NCBI RefSeq assembly: GCF_900215535.1
Contig: NZ_OCND01000001.1
Location: forward strand, 930,001 to 994,000
Length of the DNA stretch: 64,000 nt
Direction of reading: 5' to 3'
Source: Pseudoxanthomonas wuyuanensis
GTDB lineage: Bacteria > Pseudomonadota > Gammaproteobacteria > Xanthomonadales > Xanthomonadaceae
The position numbers and the translations under genes were made by a program. Positions 18,150 through 26,102 of this stretch are shown here, piece by piece; the first letter of the stretch is position 1; each line of letters begins with the position of its first letter. The notes under the pieces were generated by a model, which searched no databases, was not told the DNA's origin, and saw only the letters and a list, made by a program, of their open reading frames with translations.

Positions 18150-18548
18150 ATGATCGAGTTCTATCCGATGATCAAACTGGTCCATATCGGCAGCGCGCTG
18201 ACCAGCGGCGGTTTGTTCGCGCTGCGCGGCGCGGCCAGCCTGGCCGGAATGCGCTGGCCGATGTTCGCCGCGGTGCGCTACCTGAACTATTCCATCGATA
18301 CCGTGCTGCTGACCGCGGCGATGATGCTGCTGACCATCCTGCCTGGCGGGCTGTTCGCCAATGGCTGGCTGGCCGTCAAGATCGGTTTCCTGCTGGGCTA
18401 CATCACCCTGGGCATCCTGGCGCTCAGACGCAACCGCAGCCGTCTGGCGCGCATGTTGCTATTCGTTTCGGCCCTGCTGGCGTACGGGCAGATCTACGCC
18501 ATCGCGCGCGCCCACCATCCGCTGGGCGTGCTGTACCTGCTCGGTTGA
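18150..18548 (+). CDS. SirB2-family small membrane protein
   Basis: This 132-residue protein has four hydrophobic segments and the SirB2-like opening MIKLVHIGSALTSGGLFALRG. It is four bases after nnrS, so it is in the same operon. SirB2-type proteins have no settled biochemical role; the family often accompanies NnrS or haem-copper genes. Met7 (18168) is an alternative start. Confidence 0.75.
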   Translation: MIEFYPMIKLVHIGSALTSGGLFALRGAASLAGMRWPMFAAVRYLNYSIDTVLLTAAMMLLTILPGGLFANGWLAVKIGFLLGYITLGILALRRNRSRLARMLLFVSALLAYGQIYAIARAHHPLGVLYLLG

Positions 18549-18563
18549 ACCAGGAGAATCGCA

Positions 18564-18680
18564 ATGATCGATGATTTCAGCCTTCCCGAGCCCGGCTCTC
18601 CGTTCGGTTGCTGGATGCAGGAATCGCTGGATGCGGCCGGTGTTGCCACCGACCTTGCCGAAACAGAGACGTCGCAATGA
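18564..18680 (+). CDS. Small 38-residue protein in NO-response operon
   Basis: A short frame starts MIDDFSLPEPGSPFGCWM behind a clear CAGGAG site and ends in a TGA that overlaps the next ATG (ATGA). Both features argue that it is translated. It is acidic, with one cysteine and no membrane segment. I do not recognise a family. It lies between a SirB2-like protein and a DUF2249 protein. Confidence 0.6.
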   Translation: MIDDFSLPEPGSPFGCWMQESLDAAGVATDLAETETSQ

Positions 18681-18991
18681 ACGCAGGCGACGGCACGGCG
18701 CCGGTAGCGGACATCCCGTCTGGCGGAGGCAACCCGACACCGCTGCTCTGGCTTGACCTTCGCCACCTGCCGCCTCCGGAACCGATGCAACGCATCCTCG
18801 ATGCATTGCCCGACCTGCAATCGGGCCAGTGGCTGGTGGCGATGACGCCGCAGCGGCCGGGGCCGCTGCTGGAAATCCTTGACGCTTGGGGCTATGCCTA
18901 TCGTGTGCAGGAGCTGAGCTCCGGCCATGCCTGCGTATCGGTGGGCATGCACCAGGATGCCGGCGCCGGTGCATCTGCCGAAGAGGCATGA
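18677..18991 (+). CDS. DUF2249 domain protein (TusA-like fold)
   Basis: This 104-residue protein carries LDLRHLPPPEPMQRILDAL and GQWLVAMTPQRPGPLLEIL, typical of DUF2249, a small TusA-like domain common in denitrification and NO-response loci. No function is established; a role in sulfur or metal delivery is conceivable. It overlaps both neighbours by ATGA, so the three genes are translationally coupled. Confidence 0.8.
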   Translation: MNAGDGTAPVADIPSGGGNPTPLLWLDLRHLPPPEPMQRILDALPDLQSGQWLVAMTPQRPGPLLEILDAWGYAYRVQELSSGHACVSVGMHQDAGAGASAEEA

Positions 18992-20247
18992 GCGGACTGA
19001 CGATTGCTGCCGCACCGCCGCTGCGGCGGCCGCTACGTTTCCTGCTGACGGCGCCGTTGTGGGGAATGACCGCCGGCGGCTGGCTGATGGCGCATGGCGA
19101 AACAGCGATGACCTCGCGTTGGGCCATACCGACCGTGGTGCTGGTGCACCTGTTCACCCTGGGCGTGCTGGCCAATGCCATGCTAGGTAGCCTGCTGCAG
19201 TTCCTGCCGGTCGCCGCCGGCAGCCGCATCTGCCTGCACAGGTCAGCGGCCTGGCTGCATGCGTTGCTCAATATCGGATTGCTGCTGTTCGTGCCGGCGA
19301 TGATGCTGGCGCATCCATTGGCGCTTACGATGGCCTCGCTGCTGCTGGCCGGTGCGTTGCTTGGCTTCGCGGTTGCTGCCCTGAACGGACTGATCCGGGG
19401 CAGCGGTTCACGCGTGCTGCGCGCCGGCATCGCGATGGCGGTGTCGGCGCTGGCGCCGACCGCACTGCTGGGCGTGGCCCTGGTCGCCATCGTGCTGGGC
19501 CGGCTGGCGTGGCCTATCGATCGCGTTGCCGATCTGCATGCGGCGTCGGGGCTGCTGGGCTGGGTGCTGATGCTGATGATGGCGGTGGGCGCGGTCACGC
19601 TGCCGATGTTCCAAGGCACCCGCCGTATTCCGGATGCCGCGCAGTGGAGCTGGCAGGCGATCGCGCTGGCGGGTTTGATCGTCGGTGGCAGCGCCCGCTG
19701 GAACGGAATGCCTATGCTCGCGGCGGTCGGCATCGCCGTGCCGGTGCTGCTGTTCGCAGGGACCTCGCTACTGCTCCAGCTCGGTGCGCCCCGTCGCCGC
19801 AACCCGGTGCTGACACTGTTCTGGATGCTGGGTACCGTGGCGATCGCGGCGGCGGGCCTGCTGCTGCTTGCGGAAAGCGCCCATGCGCACCAGGACCGCG
19901 CCGTGCTGATCGGTGCGCTGTTCATCGGCATAGGCCTGCCATCGATGCTGACCGGCATGATGCTGGAGATCGTCGGGTTCCTGAGCTGGATCGATCTGCG
20001 CCGCCGCTGCGCGCGCGGCATCCGGATTCCCGGTGTGGATACGCTACTGCCGGAAACGGACAAGCGCTGGGCGCTGGCCGCGCATGGCGTGTCTGCGCTG
20101 GCGCTGCTGGCTGCGGCGTTGCGGCCGGCGCTGGCCGGCACTGCCGGTGCGCTGCTGCTGGCCGCTTATGCGGTCGCGTTGTGGTGCCTGCTGCGCTGCC
20201 TGCGCCGCAGCGCAGTATTTGCCCGCGAAAACCGCCAGCAACGATAA
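18988..20247 (+). CDS. Polytopic membrane protein, last gene of nnrS operon
   Basis: This 419-residue protein has around twelve hydrophobic segments and several histidines near segment ends (VVLVHLFTLGVLANAMLGSLLQFLP, WLHALLNIGL, DLHAASGLLGWVL). It looks like a distant relative of NnrS or of haem-copper oxidase subunit I, but I cannot place it firmly. The histidine-bearing helices and operon partners suggest haem or NO handling; this is inference. The start overlaps the DUF2249 stop by four bases. Confidence 0.7.
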   Translation: MSGLTIAAAPPLRRPLRFLLTAPLWGMTAGGWLMAHGETAMTSRWAIPTVVLVHLFTLGVLANAMLGSLLQFLPVAAGSRICLHRSAAWLHALLNIGLLLFVPAMMLAHPLALTMASLLLAGALLGFAVAALNGLIRGSGSRVLRAGIAMAVSALAPTALLGVALVAIVLGRLAWPIDRVADLHAASGLLGWVLMLMMAVGAVTLPMFQGTRRIPDAAQWSWQAIALAGLIVGGSARWNGMPMLAAVGIAVPVLLFAGTSLLLQLGAPRRRNPVLTLFWMLGTVAIAAAGLLLLAESAHAHQDRAVLIGALFIGIGLPSMLTGMMLEIVGFLSWIDLRRRCARGIRIPGVDTLLPETDKRWALAAHGVSALALLAAALRPALAGTAGALLLAAYAVALWCLLRCLRRSAVFARENRQQR

Positions 20248-20276
20248 GACGCTCAGCGCGGGCGCCCGGCTTGCTT

Positions 20277-20304
20277 GCACAAACGCCGGGGAGCGGCGTT
20301 GTGC
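20277..20304 (+). terminator. Possible rho-independent-like hairpin after nnrS operon
   Basis: GCACAAACGCC (20277-20287) pairs with GGCGTTGTGC (20295-20304) with one bulged A. No T-run follows, so termination is uncertain. Confidence 0.45.
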
Positions 20305-20328
20305 GGATTCAGAGCTTCATGACCCGCC

Positions 20329-20342
20329 TTGATTTGAATCAA
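20329..20342 (+). promoter_or_regulatory. Anr/FNR box of ubiT-nadA-nadB
   Basis: TTGATTTGAATCAA is a perfect TTGAT-N4-ATCAA dyad. TAGCAT at 20365-20370 sits at the 36-bp offset. The predicted start near 20377 leaves a 66-base leader. Confidence 0.92.
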
Positions 20343-20442
20343 TTGGCCTCACCGGATGGCGCGCTAGCATCCATCCCGCACCCGGCCCTGAGGCCACGGG
20401 AGATCCTGCTTTGACGAAAACAGCCCATCGGGATTCGCTGCC

Positions 20443-21288
20443 ATGGGACCGTTGACGTTGCTGGCAATAGCCGGCGCACGCAACGCCATCGACCGGGTCG
20501 ACGACGCAATGATCGCGTTGCTGGCCGGACGGCGCGCCGTGGTCGGCACACTGGCCCGGATCAAGCGCGGCGCCAGCCTGCCGGTGCGGGATGTACGGCG
20601 GGAGCAGCGCGTATACCAGCGCTCGCAGCGGCTGGCCGGCCGCCTGGGCGTGCCTCCCGATGCCGCCGTCAGGCTGATGGCGCTGCTGATTGCCGAAGCA
20701 TGCCGGCAACAGTCGTCTCCCAACGCGGCGCCACCGCCGTCTCCGCCCCTGCTCTCCGGCAATGGAATCCACATGTCGTCCACGACCACCAACGGCGCTT
20801 ACCCGCGCCTGCTGCGGCTGCTCCCGCCACCCCGGTTCTGGAGGCGGCTGCTGCCGCTGATTCCGCCGCCAGCGCAGGCAACCATGCTGGAAGCGGTGCT
20901 GGAACATTCGCTGTCGGCGCCGCTGGAAAGCGGCCTGCTGGATCCGATCCGGCACCGCCGGCTGGGCATCGAGGTCAGCGACCTGGGACTGTACTGGGTG
21001 CTGGAACTGCGGCAAGGGCGGCTGCAGGTCAGCCGCGAGCCGGCCGAAGCCAACATCTGCGGAAGCGCCACCGATCTGCTGTTGCTGGCAAGCCGGCTGG
21101 AAGATGCCGACACACTGTTTTTCCAGCGCAAGCTGACGATCACCGGCGACACCGAGCTGGGCCTGACGGTGCGCAACCTGCTTGACCGGCTGCCCTGGGA
21201 GGAGGTTCCGCTGGGGCTGCGCATCGCCCTGCAGCGCGGCAGCCGCCTGACCCGCGCGGCCCGTTCTTCGTTTCACCGCGACCATTGA
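20443..21288 (+). CDS. ubiT: Chorismate mutase (AroQ) fused to UbiT-type SCP2 protein
   Basis: One 281-residue frame joins two domains. Residues 1-90 are an AroQ chorismate mutase in which every catalytic residue of the E. coli enzyme is present at an offset of two: Arg13, Arg30, Lys41, Asp50, Arg53, Glu54 and Gln90. After a Pro/Ser-rich linker (91-110), residues about 120-275 match UbiT, the SCP2 lipid-binding partner of UbiU/UbiV in oxygen-independent ubiquinone synthesis (DPDTLFFQRRL of UbiT is here DADTLFFQRKLTITGDTELGL). An internal Met111 (20773) with GGA upstream might also start a separate UbiT. It heads an Anr-type operon with nadA and nadB. Confidence 0.88.
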   Translation: MGPLTLLAIAGARNAIDRVDDAMIALLAGRRAVVGTLARIKRGASLPVRDVRREQRVYQRSQRLAGRLGVPPDAAVRLMALLIAEACRQQSSPNAAPPPSPPLLSGNGIHMSSTTTNGAYPRLLRLLPPPRFWRRLLPLIPPPAQATMLEAVLEHSLSAPLESGLLDPIRHRRLGIEVSDLGLYWVLELRQGRLQVSREPAEANICGSATDLLLLASRLEDADTLFFQRKLTITGDTELGLTVRNLLDRLPWEEVPLGLRIALQRGSRLTRAARSSFHRDH

Positions 21289-21300
21289 CGGTATCCCGAC

Positions 21301-22329
21301 ATGAGCAATCGCCCATCCGCCCTGCCCCGCCCGCAATGGCGCCCGGAACTGGAACACCGGTACGCCGAACTGGGCGACCGCCTGCAGCGCCTGCTGCCGT
21401 GCCTGGAATGGCCGCTGCATCTGCCCTGGATCGATGCGATCAACACGCTCAAACGGCAGCGTGGCGCGGTCATCATGGCGCACAGCTACCAGTCGCCGGA
21501 AATATTCCACGGCGTGGCCGACATCACCGGCGATTCGTTGGCGTTGGCGCAGGCCGCCGCCGATTGCGACGCCGACCTGATCGTACTGTGCGGCGTGCAT
21601 TTCATGGCCGAAACCGCGAAGATCCTGGCGCCGCACCGCACCGTGCTGATTCCCGATCCCGGTGCCGGCTGTTCGCTGGCCTCCTCGATTGAAGCTGCCG
21701 ACGTCCGTGCGCTGCGCGCGCGCTACCCGGACGCGCCGGTGGTCAGCTACGTCAATACCTCGGCGGCGGTGAAGGCCGAATCCGATGCCTGCTGCACCTC
21801 GGCCAATGCGGTGCAGGTGGTGGAGGCGATGGGCGCCGAGCGGGTCATTTTTCTGCCGGATCGTTTCCTGGGCAGCTACGTCGCCTCGCAGACCGATGTC
21901 GAACTGGTGCTGTGGGACGGCCGCTGCGAAGTGCACGAGCAATTCACCGCGCAGCAGGCCCGGCACGCGCGCGAGCGCTTCGAGGCAAGGCTGGTCGCGC
22001 ATCCGGAATGTCCGCCCGAAGTCCTGGCCGAAGCGGACTTCGTCGGCTCCACCACCGCGATGGCGGCTTGGCTGCAGAAGGAGCGGCCGGAGCGGGTGGC
22101 GCTGATCACCGAATGCTCGATGGCCGACAACCTGCGCGCGCAGTTTCCGGCCATCGAATTCATCAAGCCGTGCAACCTGTGCCCGCACATGAAAAAGATC
22201 ACCCTGCCCAACATCCATGCCTGCCTGGCGGATCTGCAGTACCCGGTGGAAGTGCCGGCGGATGTCGCCGCGCGGGCGCGCAGCGCGTTGCAGCGGATGC
22301 TGGCGGTCGGCCGACGCGACCGGGTATGA
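21301..22329 (+). CDS. nadA: Quinolinate synthase
   Basis: The 342-residue protein condenses iminoaspartate with dihydroxyacetone phosphate to quinolinate, using a [4Fe-4S] cluster. Family marks are AHSYQSPEIFHGVADITGDS, CGVHFMAETAKIL, PDPGAGCSLASS, YVNTSAAVKAESD and CNLCPHMKKITLPNI, with the cluster cysteines in CGVHF, CCTSANA and CNLCPHM. It follows the UbiT fusion by 12 bp and its stop overlaps nadB (ATGA). Confidence 0.95.
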   Translation: MSNRPSALPRPQWRPELEHRYAELGDRLQRLLPCLEWPLHLPWIDAINTLKRQRGAVIMAHSYQSPEIFHGVADITGDSLALAQAAADCDADLIVLCGVHFMAETAKILAPHRTVLIPDPGAGCSLASSIEAADVRALRARYPDAPVVSYVNTSAAVKAESDACCTSANAVQVVEAMGAERVIFLPDRFLGSYVASQTDVELVLWDGRCEVHEQFTAQQARHARERFEARLVAHPECPPEVLAEADFVGSTTAMAAWLQKERPERVALITECSMADNLRAQFPAIEFIKPCNLCPHMKKITLPNIHACLADLQYPVEVPADVAARARSALQRMLAVGRRDRV

Positions 22330-23816
22330 CCGGAGCGCAACTGCCGGTCATCGTGGTCGGCTGCGGAGTGGCCGGGCTGGCGACGGCGTTGGCCGCCGCG
22401 CCGCGGCCGGTCCTGCTGATAGGCCGCCAAACGGTCGGTCAGGACTGCGCCAGCGCGCTTGCGCAGGGCGGCATTGCCGCGGCGATGGGCCATGGCGACT
22501 CGCCTGCCGAACACGCCCGCGACACGCTGGCGGCCGGCGCGGGACACAACCGTCCCGACGCGGTCCGCTATCTGGTCGATCACGCGGTGGTTGCGGTGCG
22601 CTGGCTGCAGACGCTGGGAGTGGAATTCGACCGCGACGGCGACAAGCTGGCGCTGGGCCGCGAAGGCGGTCACCACCTGCACCGGATACTGCATGCCGGC
22701 GGCGACGCCAGCGGCGCGGCGCTGCTGGCCGCGCTGCACCGCGCGGCGCTGCGGGCAGCGCACATCCAGTGGCAGCCGCCATGCGATGTCGATGCGCTGC
22801 TGCTGCGCGACCAGTGCGTTGCCGGTGTCCGCGTCCGCGACCGGGACGGCCGGGAGAACGCGCTGGAGTGCAGCGAAGCGGTGCTGGCCACCGGCGGTAT
22901 CGGTGCGTTGTTTGCCGCCACGACCAATCCCGCTGGCGCCGATGGCAGCGGCCTGGCATTGGCGATGGCCGCCGGCGCACCGGCGCTGGACCTGGAATTC
23001 ATGCAGTTCCATCCGACCGCGCTGGCGGTCGCCGGCAACGGCGCGCTGCCGCTGATCACCGAGGCCTTGCGCGGTGCCGGTGCGGTGCTCTGCGACGACG
23101 ATGGCGCGCGCATCATGGCCGGACGCCATCCGCTGGCCGATCTGGCGCCGCGCGACCTGGTCGCCCGCCAGGTCTGGCAGGTGTTGCAGGCCGGCGGCCG
23201 CGCCTGGCTGGACGCCACCGCGGTAACCGGCGACTGGCAGCGCCGCTTTCCGACCGTCGATGCCATCTGCCGGCGGCACGGCATCGACCCGCGCACGCAG
23301 CGCATCCCGGTAACCCCGGCCGCGCATTTCCACATGGGCGGCATCGCGGTCGATTTCGACGGCCGCACCGCGATCCGCGGTCTGCATGCGGTCGGCGAAA
23401 CGGCCTGCAACGGCGTCCATGGCGCCAACCGGCTGGCCAGCAATTCGCTGCTGGAAGGCATCGTGTACGGCCGGCGATTGGGCAGGCTGTTGGCCGATGT
23501 GCGGCTGAGCGCCTGCCGCAGCGGCAGCCATCGGCTGGTCGAACGCGGCCAGTCGGCAACCGACTCTGCGCTGGCGGAGCTGCGTGCGCTGTCATGGCGG
23601 GCATTGGGCCCGGTGCGCGACGGCGCCACCATGCGGCAGGCGCTGGCGCATATCCATCATGACGCGGCGCTGCATTCCAGTTGGCAGGGCAAGCTGGTGA
23701 CACGCATGCTGGAAGCGGCGCTGCTGCGGCGGCGCAGTCTGGGCGCGCATTACCGTCAGGATGCGGAAAAGCGGCAGTCGGTGCAGTCCGTGCCGTTGCG
23801 TTCGTTGCAGGGTTGA
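22326..23816 (+). CDS. nadB: L-aspartate oxidase
   Basis: The 496-residue flavoprotein belongs to the fumarate reductase/L-aspartate oxidase family: VVGCGVAGLATALAA FAD motif, SALAQGGIAAAMG, MQFHPTAL, PRDLVARQV and HFHMGGI. NadB oxidises aspartate to iminoaspartate and can use fumarate instead of oxygen, so NadB-NadA works without air. It is last in the Anr-type ubiT-nadA-nadB operon. Confidence 0.93.
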   Translation: MTGAQLPVIVVGCGVAGLATALAAAPRPVLLIGRQTVGQDCASALAQGGIAAAMGHGDSPAEHARDTLAAGAGHNRPDAVRYLVDHAVVAVRWLQTLGVEFDRDGDKLALGREGGHHLHRILHAGGDASGAALLAALHRAALRAAHIQWQPPCDVDALLLRDQCVAGVRVRDRDGRENALECSEAVLATGGIGALFAATTNPAGADGSGLALAMAAGAPALDLEFMQFHPTALAVAGNGALPLITEALRGAGAVLCDDDGARIMAGRHPLADLAPRDLVARQVWQVLQAGGRAWLDATAVTGDWQRRFPTVDAICRRHGIDPRTQRIPVTPAAHFHMGGIAVDFDGRTAIRGLHAVGETACNGVHGANRLASNSLLEGIVYGRRLGRLLADVRLSACRSGSHRLVERGQSATDSALAELRALSWRALGPVRDGATMRQALAHIHHDAALHSSWQGKLVTRMLEAALLRRRSLGAHYRQDAEKRQSVQSVPLRSLQG

Positions 23817-23877
23817 GACCGGCGTGCTTGTGCTGGCAGCGGTCGGCCGGACATCGCCACGACAGATTCACTCTCCT

Positions 23878-23943
23878 TGTCGCGACTGACGTCGCTCACG
23901 CAGTAAGGGCCTTCTGCTTGTAGGAGCGACGTCAGTCGCGACA
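23878..23943. repeat. REP-like inverted pair between convergent nadB and ubiV
   Basis: A perfect 20-bp inverted repeat, TGTCGCGACTGACGTCGCTC (23878-23897) and its complement (23924-23943), flanks a 26-base loop. It may terminate both convergent units. The rest of 23817-24159 shows no gene. Confidence 0.85.
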
Positions 23944-24137
23944 GCTCCAGCAGCCACCTCGCACCGACAGCACAGGGCGGGCCTTCGGCAGCCTTGTCGC
24001 AGAACGGTGCAATCCCTGCCTTCAGCAGGCTTCGGGCACGGCGGCGTCCGATGGCTGCCCGGTCGGCACGATGGGAAAGCACCGCAATGTCCCAATGGCA
24101 GATCACATGGCATCGGCCGCCATGCTCGATTCATTGT

Positions 24138-24166
24138 GCGGTCGCGATCCGCATCGCTCCTACAGG
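24138..24166. repeat. REP-like half element overlapping the ubiV stop codon
   Basis: GCGGTCGCGATCCGCATCGCTCCTACAGG is a variant of the REP core. The ubiV stop (24160-24162) lies inside it, so the element supplies the last codons of the gene. Confidence 0.7.
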
Positions 24167-25044
24167 GTGGGAGCGGCCAGCGACGCCTTTCCGGGCTTTC
24201 CATCCCAATAACCGTTGCGCGCGCCAAGCCGCGGCGGCGGCACCGGCGAGCGCAGCATGCGGTGGAAGTGATCGACCACGTCGGCGGTCTCGTCGGCTTG
24301 CGGATAGATGCGCAGGATGTCGACGCCGCAGGCGGCCATTTCGTCGCGTTCCGGCGCCATGTCGACGGTCTCCATGCCCTGGACCTGGATGCCGTTGACG
24401 GTCAGGAACGGTTGGCCGTCACGGGTCGACAGCGGCAATCCGTCGGGGTACTCGATGCAGCGGAATCCGCACTGATCCTTCGGTATGTCCAACGCCCGCG
24501 CGGTGAAGCAACGCGCCGAAAACGCCAGCGGCAGCCGCCCCCAGGCCAGCAGTTCCAGTTCCGGCATCGGCCGCTCCTCGGCCGCCATCGCTGCGCGCAT
24601 TTCCTGCAGCAAGACCCTGCCCTGCTCCACTCCCGGCACCCATCGGCGCAGGCCATCCTCCATCAGCAGGGTCAGCGTGCGGTGGTTGTAGACGTTCAAG
24701 GTCGGTCCGGCGACGAATGCCAGGCCGCGCTCGCGGCAGGTCTGCACCGCCGACAGGTCGTTGGCTTCCAGCAGAAAGCGGCCGTTCTCGGCCAGCCGCC
24801 GTACCACGCCCAGCTCCGACTCGGCTTCGATCAATGCCAGCGACGACAGCACGACTTCCTTGCCGGCGCCGGCCAGTTCTTCCGCCAGCGCAAGCCAGTC
24901 GCCGGTACGCAGCTCGCGCCGCTTGCTGCAGACGGTTTCGCCCAGGTAGACGATGTCCACCGCCCAGCCGGTGCAGGCGCGATAGAACGCCAGTGTCCGT
25001 TCGCGCGGCCAGAAGTACTGCAGGGGTCCAAGACTGAGTTTCAT
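24160..25044 (-). CDS. ubiV: Oxygen-independent ubiquinone hydroxylase subunit UbiV (U32 family)
   Basis: The 294-residue protein starts MKLSLGPLQYFWPRERTLAFY and has the UbiV cluster cysteines: one near residue 39 (ETVCSKRR) and three in the C-terminal half (ARCFTARALDIPKDQCGFRC). UbiU-UbiV hydroxylate the ubiquinone ring without oxygen, replacing the O2-dependent monooxygenases. It lies four bases after ubiU. The longer upstream frame only overlaps ubiU. Its last codons lie in a REP-like element. Confidence 0.93.
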   Translation of the reverse strand: MKLSLGPLQYFWPRERTLAFYRACTGWAVDIVYLGETVCSKRRELRTGDWLALAEELAGAGKEVVLSSLALIEAESELGVVRRLAENGRFLLEANDLSAVQTCRERGLAFVAGPTLNVYNHRTLTLLMEDGLRRWVPGVEQGRVLLQEMRAAMAAEERPMPELELLAWGRLPLAFSARCFTARALDIPKDQCGFRCIEYPDGLPLSTRDGQPFLTVNGIQVQGMETVDMAPERDEMAACGVDILRIYPQADETADVVDHFHRMLRSPVPPPRLGARNGYWDGKPGKASLAAPTL

Positions 25045-25048
25045 CGGT

Positions 25049-26047
25049 TCAATGCCAGGCACGGTGATAGGGTCCCAGGGTGGTCTGTTGGCCTTCGGCA
25101 TGCGCCGACAGCGCCTGCTGCCAGGCGGCGGCGGGCGTCCAGCCTTCGGCGGAAACGGCAAACCGGTCCAACGCCTGGCGCCATGCGTGGGTAACCGCAC
25201 TGACATAGGCCACGCCGCGCTGCCTGCCCTCGATTTTCAGCGCCGCCACGCCGGCCTGCGCCAGCCGCGGCAACAGCTCCATCGTGTTCAGGCTGGTCGG
25301 TTCCTCCAGCGCGTGGAAGATCTCGCCGCCGACCTGGTAACGTCCCTTGCAGACGGTCGGATAGCCGGCCGGTTCGTCCTTGCCGAAGCGATCGATCAGT
25401 ATGCCGTTCAGACGCACCGTCCTGCCGTGCTCGGCATGTTCTTCCCAGCGCACGAAGCTGGCCGGCGAACAGACGCCGTGCCGGTTCGGCGATGCGCCTG
25501 TCACGTAGCTGGACAACTGGCAGCGGCCTTCGACCATGATGCACAGGCTGCCGAAACCGAACACCTCCAGCGGCACCGGCGCGGTTTCGCACAGGCGCTC
25601 GACCTGCTGGATCGACAGCACCCGCGGCAGCACCGCGCGGGCGATGCCGAAGCGTTCGAAGGCATAACGCAGCGCCGGCGCGGTAGTGGCCGACCCCTGC
25701 ACGGAAAGATGCCGCGCCATCGCCGGGTGCGTCCGGCAGGCGTAGTCCAGCACCGCCATGTCTGCGGCGATGATGGCGTCGGCCCGCAGCGCGGCGGCAT
25801 GGTCCACCGCGGCCTGCCAGTGGGTCAGCCTGGCGCTGTCGGGATAGGTGTTGAGCGCCAGATATACCTGGCGTCCGCGTGCGTGGGCGTAGGCGACCCC
25901 GCTGCGGATTTCCTCATTGTCGAAATTCAGGCCCGGGAATGCGCGCGCATTGGTCTGATCGCGAAATCCGATATAGACCGCGTCGGCGCCGGCATCGACA
26001 GCCGCGCGCAGCGCGGGCAGGTTGCCGGCAGGACAGACTAGCTGCAT
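25049..26047 (-). CDS. ubiU: Oxygen-independent ubiquinone hydroxylase subunit UbiU (U32 family)
   Basis: The 332-residue protein opens MQLVCPAGNLPALRAAVDAGADAVYIGF, typical of U32/UbiU. Four cluster cysteines are seen: FGSLCIMVEGRC, HGVCSP and YPTVCKGRY. It pairs with UbiV as an Fe-S complex in the cytoplasm and works with the UbiT domain encoded at 20443-21288. It follows ubiD by 55 bp and belongs to the leftward unit started by the Anr-type box at 27909. Confidence 0.94.
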   Translation of the reverse strand: MQLVCPAGNLPALRAAVDAGADAVYIGFRDQTNARAFPGLNFDNEEIRSGVAYAHARGRQVYLALNTYPDSARLTHWQAAVDHAAALRADAIIAADMAVLDYACRTHPAMARHLSVQGSATTAPALRYAFERFGIARAVLPRVLSIQQVERLCETAPVPLEVFGFGSLCIMVEGRCQLSSYVTGASPNRHGVCSPASFVRWEEHAEHGRTVRLNGILIDRFGKDEPAGYPTVCKGRYQVGGEIFHALEEPTSLNTMELLPRLAQAGVAALKIEGRQRGVAYVSAVTHAWRQALDRFAVSAEGWTPAAAWQQALSAHAEGQQTTLGPYHRAWH

Positions 26048-26102
26048 GGTTCACCTCATCTTCTGGAACGGATAGTGATCGCTGGAGAATCGCGTGCGTG
26101 GT

